This document shows, piece by piece, positions 33,401 to 43,310 of a stretch of 64,000 nt of DNA. Source of the stretch: Centrapalus pauciflorus (lineage: Eukaryota > Streptophyta > Magnoliopsida > Asterales > Asteraceae). The stretch spans positions 1-64,000 of the forward strand of contig JAANYP010006422.1 of assembly GCA_020465985.1 (NCBI GenBank), in the 5' to 3' direction. The translations under genes were made by a program, and so were the position numbers. The stretch's first letter is position 1. Every line of letters starts with the position of its first letter. The notes under the pieces are model-generated. The model was not told where the DNA came from. It saw only the letters and a program-made list of their open reading frames with translations, and did not search any database.

Positions 33401-34464
33401 TTCTTTCATCTTTGTTGAAATCCTGTCCCCCAACACTATTACGTAAGCAAAGTTCACGAGTAACGATTTATATAGAAACTCCCACCTGCCCAAAAAGGCG
33501 GAACACCACAAAGCAGAATGTACAAGATAACTCCGGCACTCCATACATCAACCTCTGGGCCATAATTGCGTTTTAGAACTTCCGGAGCCATATAATAAGG
33601 ACTTCCTACGATCTCATTAAAAACCTCCCCTGGATTCCATTGATAAGTTCTTAGATTAGATCAATCCAAAGTACATTTAACACGATCTACGCCAAAATAA
33701 ATAGTTCAAAATCATGTTCACATACCTGGTTTAAAGAAAACTGAGAGCCCGAAATCAATGGCCATTAGAGGAGCTGTTTCCTTCTTGTTTCCAAAAAGAA
33801 AATTCTCCGGTTTGAGATCACGATGCATAACTCCATGACTATGACACATCTGTAATCAATAAAACTAAATATCAACGAAAATGAACATAAAATCTAATCA
33901 GAAACAAGCATATGTATATCGTCAAATTCACAAGACCTGCACGATTTCCACAATTTTTCTCATAATAGAAGCGGCTGCTCGCTCAGTGTAATGTCCTCTC
34001 GCCACAATCCGATCAAATAATTCTCCACCTTCACACAATTCCATCACAATATGCACTGCATCATAGTCCTCATAAGTGTCTCTCAAGGTTACAATATTTG
34101 GATGCTTAGGCAAATGCCTCATTATCTCAACTTCTCTCCTCACATCCTCGATATCCACTGCAGTCCTAAGTTTCCTCTTTGATATCGATTTGCAAGCAAA
34201 TCTTTCACCAGTTCCCAAATCTGTGCACAGATACGTTACCCCGAATTCCCCCCTTCCAAGCTCTCGGCCAAGATTGTAGCGCTGTGTAATGTCATGACCT
34301 GTAGGATCTTTCAATACGAAGAAATTGCTCTCACTATTTCGAGATTCGGATGGGGAGTGATATTCGATTGAGTAAGGATTCGGTTTGTGATTTCCCCTCC
34401 TCCTCCTCTTCTTCTTGTCCTTCCTCCGAGCAGAACTTCCGGTGGTAACACAGCAATTTCCCAT
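27464..34464 (-). CDS. CPK: calcium-dependent protein kinase, CPK7/8/32-like, 8 exons
   Basis: A Ca2+-sensing Ser/Thr kinase of plant stress and hormone signalling. Exons: 33937-34464, 33726-33849, 33486-33629, 28537-28689, 28314-28429, 28067-28234, 27705-27935, 27464-27619. All have GT-AG introns and matching phases; the total is 1620 nt, 539 aa. MGNCC gives N-myristoylation at Gly2 and likely palmitoylation at Cys4/Cys5, so membrane association. Kinase domain about 64-322: GRGEFG loop, Lys92, HRDLKPEN (Asp187), DFG (Asp208). The junction 323-355 (RLKQFSVMNKLKKKALR) is autoinhibitory. Four EF-hand loops start at 377, 413, 449 and 485; the first (DTGNKGKINLEE) lacks acidic residues at positions 3 and 5, as in its relatives CPK7 and CPK8. 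Intron 3 carries a complete copia element in antisense. Length and motifs fit a functional protein. Confidence 0.95.
28753..29058 (+). repeat. 5' LTR of copia 2
   Basis: 306 bp with a TATA-like CTATATATATAGG (28958-28970), which would set the start of R. Followed at 29062 by the primer binding site. Confidence 0.95.
29161..30579 (+). CDS. copia 2 Gag and protease ORF
   Basis: The Met at 29161 follows the leader. The N-terminal Gag region has the plant copia form IPIFKGQNYHFWSLKMKTLF; a Gly/Arg-rich stretch (near 226-245) precedes a CCHC knuckle CRHCKKIGHTEPYC (about residues 259-272); the protease motif DSGCSNHMC starts at about residue 313. The frame leaves the pol frame at an 8-A run (30449-30456) within the pre-integrase region, and the last 40 or so residues are out-of-frame sequence. 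One extra or missing base in the run is the simplest cause; programmed shifting cannot be excluded. Confidence 0.92.
   Translation: MAANSTNINSQSIIPIFKGQNYHFWSLKMKTLFRSQELWELVEQGFDEAAGSQAGENDTRLRETRKKDAKALVLIQQALADEIFPRIAAATTSKQAWEILQTEFLGDKNVIAVKLQTLRRDFENLGMKEKETVQDYMSRVSGIVNHMKMYGDAVSNQTVVCKVLRSLTSKFDHVVAAIEESKDLSTYTFDELMSSLIAHEDRLNRSPEKVEDKAFQVKGKTNYSGNVGHNRGGFHGRGRGRGRGRNQGDQRQHKSTLQCRHCKKIGHTEPYCWIKQKEEQKHAQFTEHVQEEGNLFMAQSSMGHVRNDVWFIDSGCSNHMCGVKEMFKELDESQKSEVRLGNDKPMKVEGRGTVAIQISHASTKLLHDVQFVPCLAHNLLSVGQLLTSGLSVLFDHNSCCIHDKNTGKNLFEVQMTTNRMFPLEVSREYEKKCYGSQRNFRGRFVAFAIWSFKYERLEVANSKGYGGWFACY
30428..33139 (+). CDS. copia 2 integrase, RT and RNase H ORF
   Basis: The start given is only the first Met of the open frame. 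Domains: pre-integrase LWHLRYGH with its Cys pair, integrase core with HADLCGP, RTDRGGEF and AERKNRT, reverse transcriptase with VKSAFLNGELEEEVY, LYGLKQAP and YVDDM (near 32175), and a complete RNase H with GYSDSDWAG, SEAEYIA, CDNKATI and the C-terminal TKHIDIRYH. The frame is open to its stop inside the first bases of the 3' LTR. Confidence 0.93.
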   Translation: MKFLVNMKKNAMVAKEISEADLWHLRYGHLNMKGLRLLTQKDMVVGLPVINDLHFCEGCVYGKQSRVTFPVGKAWRANDCLELVHADLCGPMKTESLGGSRYFLLFTDDYSRMSWIYFLKFKSETFESFKKFKAMVEKQSNKSLKVLRTDRGGEFLTNDFVSFCDEYGIRRELTAPYSPQQNGVAERKNRTVVEMARSMLNTRGLPNQFWGEAVATSIYLLNISPTKAVQNRTPFEAWMGRKPQVSHLKIFGCVAYALVNIRSKLDEKSQKCIFVGYSSQSKAYRLYNPVSGKVIISRDVKFNEEEGWLWEKNDVHKEVPVPNEEVSTAASPTGSPISSPSHNISTPNNSGPSSPTSSQPPSGYDHTPKKFRSLEEIYESCDFALYVSEPKYFEDAVESEVWEAAMLEEMRAIERNQTWELVNLPDGKTPIGLKWVFKVKYHADGSIQKYKARLVAKGYAQHPGIDFNEMFSPVARFETVRTLLCLAAKKGVSIYQLDVKSAFLNGELEEEVYVLQPEGFVKGDGQQVYKLKKALYGLKQAPRAWYKKIDSYFLENGFVRSENEPTLYVKNTNNGDFLLVCIYVDDMIYFGSNETLVADFKTCMMKKFEMTDLGVLKYFLGLEVKQVQDGIFVSQTKYAKDMLHRFGMQNSKAAATPMNTNEKFQLEDGTEAADPSYYKSLIGGLNYLTHTRPDIMYSVSVLSRYMHSPTMQHLGAAKRVLRYIVGTFDFGVWYSKDASTILYGYSDSDWAGCIDDRKSTSGHVFSLGSGAISWSSKKQDVVALSTSEAEYIAVTSAACQAIWLRKLLRDVFNKQDGATKILCDNKATIAMTKNPTFHSRTKHIDIRYHYIRKLTAQGDIELKFCPTNDQVADVFTKALSEAKHNHFRRMLGVNNFEARGCVE
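33130..33435 (+). repeat. 3' LTR of copia 2
   Basis: 306 bp, matching the 5' LTR except for two adjacent bases close to the end. Followed by CTATT. Confidence 0.95.
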
Positions 34465-35430
34465 GATCCGAAGATGATCAAATCTTTAAACTGTACAATT
34501 CCATCAATCAATACATTTTATCATCAATTTGAAACAAAATACAATAGAGAAATTCAAACACAAAGAAATGAGAAAATCCAAACCTTGCCCAATAAAGATT
34601 CAAGAAAACAGGTTTTTGAAGAAACTCTTAAGAAATCTTGAATGCTAATTAGTGAACCAAATCTATGATTATAAACAACAAAATAAATTGAAATTGAAAC
34701 CCAGGTTTCAAACTTTCAAAATTTTCCATTACCATGATAGAAATTCATAAAAAAAAAAATAGCTTTATAGAAAAATATAAAATTACTGAACCAACATATG
34801 ATCATATAACGCAACAATAGGAAACCCATGTTAGCAAATCTTGATCATATAATTATAAAACAAGATATGATCATATCACAAAGACATAATCAAACCCATT
34901 TTCAGAAACTGCAAACATGCATTCCCATATATCGATCTTCAAGAAAATATACAACTAATTCCGTACATAAAAATCTTTATAGAAATAAATGACAGAATTG
35001 CATAATCATAGAGATAGAGATCTATAATGTAGACAATACCTATGGTGATAACTTTGTGAGCATTATCATTCGGTTTGGGAAATCGACTAATGTGTTTAAT
35101 TATAAGAAAGGGGGGTGTTAATTAATGGAGTCAAGATTGAAAAGTCAAAAGCTTTGAATCAATGGTAAATTAGAGAAGGGTTTGTTGTTGTTAATGGGGG
35201 TGTAAAATTCAATGGAGTTGTGAATCGGCCATGGATGAAGCATGAGATATGGGATAATGAAGAAGATGATGATGATGATGCTGAGAGAGAAGGAGAGTCA
35301 AAAAGCTCTTTTTGATGACTTTTCTCCCTCCAAAATTCTCCTCCCCTTTTCTCTTTGTTTCTCCTGTCCCTGTCCTTTTGTTATCAAAAATTGCTCCATC
35401 CAAACGTTGGTAATTTGCCTTTTATATGAA
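34465..35430 (-). promoter_or_regulatory. CPK leader region and probable promoter
   Basis: On the minus strand a TATA box TATAAAAGG lies at about 35418-35426. A donor CATAG/GTATTG near 35037 and an acceptor TTGTACAG near 34494 suggest a 5' UTR intron of about 540 bp just upstream of the Met. A GAT trinucleotide run lies at 35262-35281. Start site and intron are inferred from sequence alone. Confidence 0.45.
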
Positions 35431-35694
35431 ACATATTAACCAACTATTTATTAGGAAGTTTATTTAATTATTTTATACAAATTATTATTTTAAAATGATG
35501 ATAATAAAGTATTTCTTGGTCCATTTAAACCCCAATTTAATGTTTTCTTACTAATTTACATGGACTAATGGTTTATTGATATTACTTTATGTATGATAAA
35601 CGGATCAGAAATGCCTTATTTACTTACGTGTCATTGGGGAAGTGCAGGAGAAGCAAATACAATGGGTACGCCAATCAATAACATTGATGAATTA

Positions 35695-35791
35695 GGTCAT
35701 GTTTGTTTACCTTTTAATGAAATCATTAAGAGGTCATATTACCTTTGAATGACTTTTTTAATAATTCCATTAATAAGTAAACAAACACCCA
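35695..35791. mobile_element. small Tourist-like MITE
   Basis: The left end GGTCATGTTTGTTTACCTTT and right end (reverse complement TGGGTGTTTGTTTACTTATT) form an imperfect inverted repeat of about 30 bp. TTA is present on both sides (35692-35694, 35792-35794). About 97 bp, non-coding. Confidence 0.65.
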
Positions 35792-36630
35792 TTAGCAATT
35801 AATGCAAAAACAATCATGATATGTGGATACGATTTCTTTGTTTTTGGATACAAGTTCTAGAAAAAAGACATTTATGATAGGAAAAAATGAGCAGGCTATG
35901 TTTAGAATTATTTAGTGGATGCGCTATGTTTAGTCAAATTTGTGAAGTTTTTAAGGGCTAGATCAAATTTTTGCTAGGGTATTTGATAGATGCTCTAGTT
36001 TTGATTATTTCATTGGATTGATTGCATGGATATAATGTGATCATATATACCCATTAATTATATATGTAATGGTAAATTATACATTTCGTTGGTGTGGTTT
36101 GATAAAAATTATGAATTTAACCTTTAGTTTAAATTAATTACATTGAACATTTCTGTATGTATAATTTGTCCACTTTCTTCTTTTAACAGATCATTTTCTA
36201 AGAAATATTTGTGCAAAAAATCTTCAAGTTGGATTATTTTTGTGATCAAACTCTGAAATATTTTTCATCGCACAAAAAACTCCCAACCGGTAATATCTAA
36301 CGAAATTGGGATATTACCAATTGAAAGTCACAGACCACCGTCGACAAGTCACCAGTTACCACCGGAATTTCGACGAAAAAATAATTTTAACAAAAAACAC
36401 AGATTTGAATTAAGAAATTAACAACATATGTGAATTTGAATCATAATTAGGCATGGCAACGGGCGGGTATGACCGGGAATTTCATTTTCCATTCCCGCTC
36501 AAATCCCCATCAAGTGTTGACTTCTTGTCTCCATCCCCGGCCCCATCGAGTTTTGGGGATTCTCGTCGGGGGTCGGATTTTTTTAGCATTCTAACAATTT
36601 ATTATGTTTACTCTACGAATTATAGTTTTA

Positions 36631-36631
<1 letters not shown>

Positions 36632-36673
<42 letters not shown>
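36632..36673. repeat. (TA)n(CA)n microsatellite at the edge of the foldback
   Basis: About 10 TA and 11 CA units just left of the foldback element. Confidence 0.95.
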
Positions 36674-36725
36674 TATACATGTATATAAATTTTATAACAT
36701 ATTTATCTAAACATTGTTTAGTTAT

Positions 36726-38697
36726 ATATAGAATTTGGTTCAAAAGCGTCCCCTTCAAAATCAGGCGTATCCAGCGTACCCCACATAGGCAATGGTGTTT
36801 TCGTAATTACAGCGACCATTCACAATCCTTAATTTACCATTCACATTAATTGATCATTCACAACACTTATTTAACTATTTATACTTCTTGTACATTTATT
36901 TGATCATTCACGACACTTATTTGATCATCCACAACACTTATTTGACCATTCACAATTCTTCAACACTTAATTGATCATTCACATTGTTTAATTGATCATT
37001 CACATTACTTAATTAACCATTCACATTACTTAATTAACCATTTACATTACTTAATTGATCATTCACATTAATTAATTAACCATTCACATTACTTAATTGA
37101 CCATTCACATTACTTAAATGATCATTCACATTATTTAATTGATCATTCACATTACTTAATTAACCATTCACATTACTTAATTGACCATTCACATTACTTA
37201 ATTAACCATTCACATTACTTAATTGACCATTCACATTACTTAAATGATCATTCACATTATTTAATTGATCATTCACATTACTTAATTAACTATTCACATT
37301 ACTTAATTGATCGTTCACAACATTTATTTAACTATTTATACTTCTTGTACACTTATTTGATCATTCACAATAATTATTTAACTATTTACACTTCTTTTAT
37401 AATTATTTGATTATTCACATTACTTATATGATCATTCACATTACTTAATTGAACATTCACATTACTTAAATGATCATTCACATTATTTAATTGATCATTC
37501 ACATTACTTAATTAACCATTCACATTACTTAATTGATCGTTCACATTACTTAATTGACCATTCACATTACTTAATTGATCATTCACATGAATTATTTGAC
37601 CATTTACAGTATTTATTTCATCATTCACAATAATTATTGGACTTTTACACTTCTTCTACACTTATTTGATCATTCACAACACTTATTTGATCATTCACAA
37701 TAATTATTTGATCATTCACACTTTTTCTAAACTTATTATAAATGGTCAAATAATTAATGTGAATGATCAAATAAATACTATGAATAGTCAAATAATTCTT
37801 GTGAATGATCAAATAAGTGTAGAAGAATTGTGAATGATCAAATAAGTGTTGTGAATGATTATAAAAGTGTTGTGAATGATCAAATAAGTGTAGAAGAAGT
37901 GTGAATGGTCAAGTAATTATTGTGAATGGTAAATAAGTGTAAAATAACTGTAAATAGTCAAATAATTATTATGAATGGTCAAATAATTCATGTGACGATC
38001 AAATAAGTGTTATGAATGATCAATTAAGTAATGTGAATGGTCAATTAAGTAATGTGAATGGTCAATTAAGTAATGTGAATGATCAAATAACTTTAAAGGA
38101 AATGTAAATAGTTAAATAATTATTGTGAATGATCAAATAAATGTCGTGAATGATCAAATAAATGTAAAAAAATTGTAAATAGTCAAATAATTCTTGTGAA
38201 TGATGAAATAAGTGTTGTGAATGAACAATTAAGTAATGTGAATGATCAAATAAGTAATGTGAATGATCATTTAAGTGATGTGAATGGTCAATTAAGTAAT
38301 GTGAATGATCAATTAAATAATGTGAATGGTCAATTAAGTAATGTGGATGATCAAATAATTATACAAGAACTGTAAATAGTCAAATAATTATTGTGAATGA
38401 TCAAATAAGTGTAAAAGAATTGTAAATAGTCAAATAATTCTTGTGAATGATCAAATAAGTGTTGTGAGTGAATAATTAAGTAATGTGAATGATCAAATAA
38501 GTAATGTGAATGCTCATTTTATATGTATGTGAATGATCGTTGTAATTACGAAAATACCCTTCCAGCTAAAAAAATGGGGACGTGCATGGAGTTTCATCTT
38601 TTGATCACAACCATTGATTTATTTAATCTTGTGGCTTTGGATGGGTACCCTTGGTACACTGGATTTTTAAAGGGACTCTTTTGAACATAAATCTATA
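36726..38697. mobile_element. foldback element C: two opposed arrays of a roughly 21-bp unit
   Basis: Ends share an inverted TATAGA...GTTCAAAAG(C/A)GTCCC stretch and, further in, TTTTCGTAATTAC. The left arm (about 36815-37735) repeats GATCATTCACATTACTTAAT-like units some 40 times. The right arm (about 37740-38540) repeats the reverse complement (GTGAATGATCAAATAAGT, GTGAATGGTCAATTAAGT). Few bases separate the arms, so the whole can fold into a hairpin with a stem of hundreds of base pairs. No ORF. This architecture (long inverted repeats made of short tandem units) is that of foldback transposons. Confidence 0.8.
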
Positions 38698-39259
38698 AAT
38701 TAATAACTGATAACTTATAAAAACTAAAAATAAAATTTATATATGTAAAAAGCTTATAAAACATATAAATAAAAGAAATAAGATAATTTAACAATATAAA
38801 ATATATAAAATAATAATAATAATATAATTTGTTTAAACTATAGTGAATAATTTATATTATAAAATTATATATATACAATATATTATACTATAATATTAAA
38901 TATGACTGGGGTCGGGGTCGGGGATTAAAGCGTGTCCTAACCCATCCCCGCTCAACTCAGGTTTCGGGAATCCCCGATTAAATCGGGATCGAGTTTCGGG
39001 TTCCTCGTTGGGGTCAGATTTTTTTTTTTTGCCAAGCCTAATCATAAGACATAGATGTTGGAAAAAAAAAGGTTTGTCAAAAATGAAGATTTGGTAAGCA
39101 GATTGTAACCGGTTCATCAGGTTGCAAGCCATTTTTTGATTAAAAAAACTCATTTTTGATGTGTTTTAGTCGGTTGGAATTTTTTTGTGTAATAAAATTT
39201 TTTTTGGGGTTTTAATCGTAAAATGATCCAACTTAAGGGTTTTTTGCGCAAATTTCCCG

Positions 39260-40900
39260 TTTCTAAATGTCATGACTTTTTTTATTTTACCTGTCTACCT
39301 CTGTTCCGTTTCGCCACCCATCCATGGCCCGTCATTAACATTTTCATGCTCAGGACAAGATAGAATAGTTATGTCTTTTTAGACTTCTTTTTAAAAAAAA
39401 AACAACATATTATTTTTTAAAGAGGTTGATCACTTCTTATTATATTTGATTTGAAATTTAGACAATAATAATCTAAATTGAGTAGTAAAAACATTTTTCG
39501 TTGTTTCTTGTAGCATGTCTTATGTATTTTAATACTAATATTTTCCCATTACATCTTTTAATTTCATTTTTATCACCGATTATAACTTTTGTCATTAATA
39601 GTAAAGCTTTCAACATTAAACAGCAAAACAGATATTATTATATTACTTATTTGACTAAAAGATTATGGCCATCAATGATTTGATGTCTTGGACCCCCCCC
39701 CCCCCCCCCCCCCCTCTTTAAGGTCAGCCCTTGCATCCTCAGGCCTCATCCTCCTCCAGTCACCAACACACCAACATTGTTTTGCATTTATATAGTTTTT
39801 GTTCCACAACACTTGTGGCTAGGGTTGTCAACTTGTCATTGTCGCTTATATATCAACTAACTTTGCATGTCACTGTCACTAATGTTGCTAGTTATCCTCC
39901 ATCACTAGCCTTGGTCTCCTCCAGCCAGCAACACTAGGGTCACCCTCATCCAATCACCATTGTCGCTAATGTGGTTATCCACCACTCACCATTGTTACAA
40001 CCACCATCGGTACAAAATTTGATTGAGTCAGTTTCTGCGGTATAAAATCGACTTTATGATAACTAATATGAATCCTTTTAGGGCTTTAAATGGTACAATT
40101 TGATTTTATGATAATTAATTCAAGGTCTCAACTCTCAGGTCGCTATTGTACATATCTATGTTAATACGAAGTTGATTGAATTTATGTCTTTTATCATCTT
40201 TTAGTTAATATTTGGAGTAGATTTATGTATTTTTTATCATTATTTTAGTTGATACTTTGGCTTTTTTTAAATTAAATATTGGTTTATTATTTCGTGTGAA
40301 TTGTAGAATTTTTAGCTTGAATTTTAGTTAATGATTAAGATTTGGTTGTGTATCATAATTATTCAAGTTTGAATTTGTAGAAAATTATGATGAAGACCCC
40401 AAATTATATAGGTGTTAAAGTGCTCAATTTCCTTACTTGGTTTTTTCTATTAGGTGGTACCGTGGTACGATTCATGTGTTTTTGCTACGGATTATGTCTT
40501 AGCCATTAAGATTTTACTAAATATTGGTAGGAATGGTGAGTTAGCTAATGATGGTGTTGCGCAATCAATTACAGATATAGGATCAAAGTTTGCATTAGCA
40601 AGTGCAAAATTGAAAGTCTCAGGCGTTACTATCCAAAAACCTTTTGTTTCGATATTTTACTATATATGGGGTCAAACCTTTTGTTTTTTAAGCGGAGAAA
40701 GAAATGAAATAAAGAAAATCGTGTTTTTGAGTTTTTTAAGAAGAAAAATGAGAGAACCAGTGGAAAAGTTTGATTGATTTTCTTTTAAAAACATCCCTTC
40801 TAATTTTGAAGATAAATAAAAAGAAAGTATTAGAATGATAACTTTCTTTTATTTTCTCTTACAAACATACATTCAATAAAATTTCTTCTAGCTTCCTTTC
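39260..40900. other. intergenic, unassigned
   Basis: A homopolymer of more than 20 C lies near 39692-39714. A 107-codon plus-strand frame at 40454-40777 has no recognisable domain, though an acceptor-like TTCTATTAG precedes it. I do not call it a gene. Confidence 0.35.
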
Positions 40901-41004
40901 TTTTTTTTTTTTTTGAAAGGCAAAAATATTATATAACTAAATCAAGGCACCAAGGAGGGGCCGATTACAAAAGCAGAAACAGACTTCAACTAATACACAG
41001 ATTA

Positions 41005-42160
41005 TTACATTGCCGGCTTGGCAACCCAATTCGCCCAAATAATCTTTTTTGAATGGTTCCTATTTTCAAACCAAAGTCCCGCCATTCTTTGAATCCAAGG
41101 AAAAGGGTCTTCCTCTAAAGCTTTCTGAACATCCTCATGAGACGCATGCAAAACTTTATTTCTCCATTTCCAAAGAACCCACCAAGCAATCATAATGATA
41201 CTTTTAAAAGTAGAGTTAAGATTCTGCTTATCTCCAGTGAAATAGACCTTCGAAAAAGCAGAGCTTAAAGAATCAAGAAGAGGGCCTTTATAATCCCACC
41301 AACCCCATAATTTCCTCCAAACAGGGATCACAGTAGGGCACTTGAGAAGACAATGATCCAAATCTTCAACCTCCAAATTACAGAGGAGACAACGAATTGA
41401 GGTTAAAGGAATTCCTTTCTTTGCTAAATTAGCCCTAGAAGGTAAGGCATTATTTAGAATCCGCCATGAAAGAATATTGACCTTTAAAGGGATTAAGGGG
41501 CTCCAAAACTTTGAGACATTTCCAATACCCACATCAGGAAAACATCTTAAAAGCATAACTGATAATTTTTGGACAGAGAAAGCACCATTTGGGTCTAATT
41601 TCCAGCAGACCAAATCTTTGTTTGAGTTGATCCGTTCCAGACACCTCAGCTTAGATTCCAATGATATAAGGTCGTCGATGGCTCTGCCTCTGAGTGGAGT
41701 CCTCCATTCCCAAGATCCCCTATGGGAGTTGTCATTCAATATCCACCTATCTCTGAATTGAGCCTCTTTGTTCATTTCAAGAGCATATAATCTCGGGTAT
41801 AATTCTTTTAGAGATTCCTCCGAGGAAGAAGAAGAGAAATTCCAAAAAGAAATAGTAGAATCCGAACCAATTTTTCTGATGAATGCAGATTTCAGCCCAA
41901 TCCCCAATTCTTCAATTTCTTCATTTACTCGAAGAATGTTTAACCAGATGCTGTTTCCCAATCTGCTGGATGAACCATTCGAGCCATAAAAACAGTCAAT
42001 TACATCCCTCCATAGGGCAGAATTTTCATTTTCAAATCTCCACAACCATTTAGCCAATAATGCTAAATTTTTGACTTCCAAACTTTGTATTCCCAAGCCA
42101 CCCTTCTCCTTTGCAGTAGTGACTTTCTTCCATGCTATCCAGCTGATTTTTTTTTTCCCC
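41005..42160 (-). pseudogene. LINE ORF2 C-terminal zinc-binding RVT region
   Basis: It continues the RT in a shifted frame: KKISWIAWKKVTTAKEKGGLG, then the zf-RVT type region with CLLCNLEVEDLDHCLLKCP and a Trp-rich end. The frame is otherwise open to a stop at 41005, about 90 bp before the poly-A tail. Confidence 0.88.
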
Positions 42161-43308
42161 ATTAGAACATCCCCAGAAAAAACGCCTTCGAATTGATTCA
42201 AGCTTCTTTAAAACACCCGCAGGAACCTTAAAAATTGAGAAGAAATACAGGGGAAGCGCTGAAAGCACAGCATTTATGAGAGTGACTCTGCCTCCGATTG
42301 ACAAAGATCTAGACTTCCACATACTTAGTTTCTGATTGAGCTTATCAATTAACCCATTCCAATGCACACATCGAGACATATTTGCACCAACAGGAAGACC
42401 AAGATAGTTAAAAGGAAGCGAACCTGCAGAACATCCCAATTCAGCCGCCATTGATCTAATTTCACCGTGATCAACACCAATAGCCATTAAGGAACTCTTC
42501 GCCAAATTGATTTTTAGCCCTGCAACCTCATGAAAACAATCCAAAATTTTTGACAGATTTTTTAGATTTCTTGGAGACCACTTACCAAAGAAAAGAGCAT
42601 AGTCCGCGAATTGAAGCAACGATAGATTTCTGTCATTGTTCTCCAATTTAACACCATTGAATAACCCAATATTGCACGCAGATTGAGTCATCATTTGTAA
42701 AGCTTCACCAACAATAAGAAAAAGGAAGGGGGACAAAGGGTCACCCTGTCTTAACCCACGCGTCATTCTGAATTCTTTAGAAGGAGAACCGTTGATGAGA
42801 ACCGACACCGAGGCTGACTCGAGACAGCCCTTAATCCATTGCAACCACTTCGATGGAAAACCCATTTGGTTCATGATTGAGATGAGAAATTCCCAATTTA
42901 CTGAATCAAAAGCTTTCTCAACATCCACTTTGAATAAAAGCATCTTCATTCTATTTTTCTTCGCAAAGTTAACCATCTCATTTGCAATTAGCACCCCATC
43001 CAGAATCTGCCTTCCTTGAATAAAAGCACTTTGATTTGGACTGATTAAACCGTCAAGAACTCGAGCGAGTCTACTAGCCAAAATTTTTGCAACAATTTTA
43101 TATAAACATCCAATTAGGCTTATTGGTCTAAAATCAGAGACTTCCAAACGGTCATTTCTTTTTTGAACAAGAGCAATGAAAGAAGCATTACAACCAGAAG
43201 GAAAGAAACCTGATTGCTCAAACGATTTTATTGCATCCACAAAAGAATCCTCCAAAATATCCCAGAAGTGTTTAATAAAATTGAAATTAAACCCGTCCGG
43301 ACCCGGCG
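42050..43308 (-). pseudogene. LINE ORF2 reverse transcriptase, damaged
   Basis: RT motifs are clear: FRPISLIGCLYKI, AFIQGRQILDGVLIANE, FKVDVEKAFDSVNW, GLRQGDPLSPFLFLI and LKINLAKSS. The catalytic motif reads FADYALFFG where the family has FADD, so one catalytic Asp is lost. The frame breaks near 42149-42156 at a T8 run (A8 on the coding strand). Start not defined because the 5' part is missing. Confidence 0.9.
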
Positions 43309-43310
43309 CT

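Larger units (their letters stand above)
28753..33435 (+). mobile_element. Ty1/copia retrotransposon 2 inside the CPK gene
   Basis: Two 306-bp LTRs (28753-29058, 33130-33435) start TGTTGAAT and end CCCAACA. They differ at only two visible positions (near 29045). The target duplication is CTATT (28748-28752, 33436-33440). A canonical initiator-Met tRNA primer site TGGTATCAGAGCT (29062-29074) follows the 5' LTR, and a purine tract AAGGGGGTG precedes the 3' LTR. Gag and pol are present but separated by a frame break. The element lies opposite to the host gene. Confidence 0.96.
28690..33485 (-). other. CPK intron 3, enlarged by copia 2
   Basis: The intron is 4796 bp; removing the element and one target copy leaves 108 bp. 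The donor is G/GTGGG (33481-33485) and the acceptor CTATAG (ending at 28690). The element starts 63 bp from exon 4 and ends 45 bp from exon 3, so only short host sequence remains for splicing signals. Confidence 0.92.
36447..39041. mobile_element. middle inverted-repeat element B nested in A
   Basis: Ends are TTAGGCATGGCAA and TTGCCAAGCCTAA (12 of 13 matching when inverted). The direct repeat AATCATAA lies at 36439-36446 and 39040-39047, giving a 6-8 bp target duplication. Inside are two GC-richer GGGGATTC/CGGGGTCGG blocks (36460-36590, 38905-39020). Class uncertain, possibly hAT. Confidence 0.6.
36203..39259. mobile_element. outer inverted-repeat element A (host of the nest)
   Basis: About 85 bp at 36203-36290 and 39175-39259 are inverted copies (CAAAAAAYCTTCAAGTTGG, GATTAAAAC, GCACAAAAA words). 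Flanks carry TTTCTAAG and TTTCTAAA, a probable 7-8 bp target duplication. A relative of about 750 bp lies at 63175-63920. No coding capacity is visible. Confidence 0.6.
40901..43310 (-). mobile_element. L1-type LINE, 5'-truncated and inactive
   Basis: A minus-strand non-LTR element ending in a 14-A tail (T-run at 40901-40914), starting abruptly at a KAPGPDG motif with no endonuclease, as in 5'-truncated LINE copies. The flanking T-rich DNA hides any target duplication. Confidence 0.85.

Noticed and set aside
36815..38540. CRISPR-like array
   Set aside because: Units are directly adjacent with no unique spacers, the array inverts at its centre, and the context is a plant nuclear genome; it is a foldback element.
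39692..39714. Structured element at the poly-C run
   Set aside because: A lone homopolymer is more likely slippage or an assembly-length artefact than a functional quadruplex or i-motif.
40454..40777. 107-codon plus-strand gene
   Set aside because: No recognisable motif and no supporting downstream exon; retained only as an unassigned frame.
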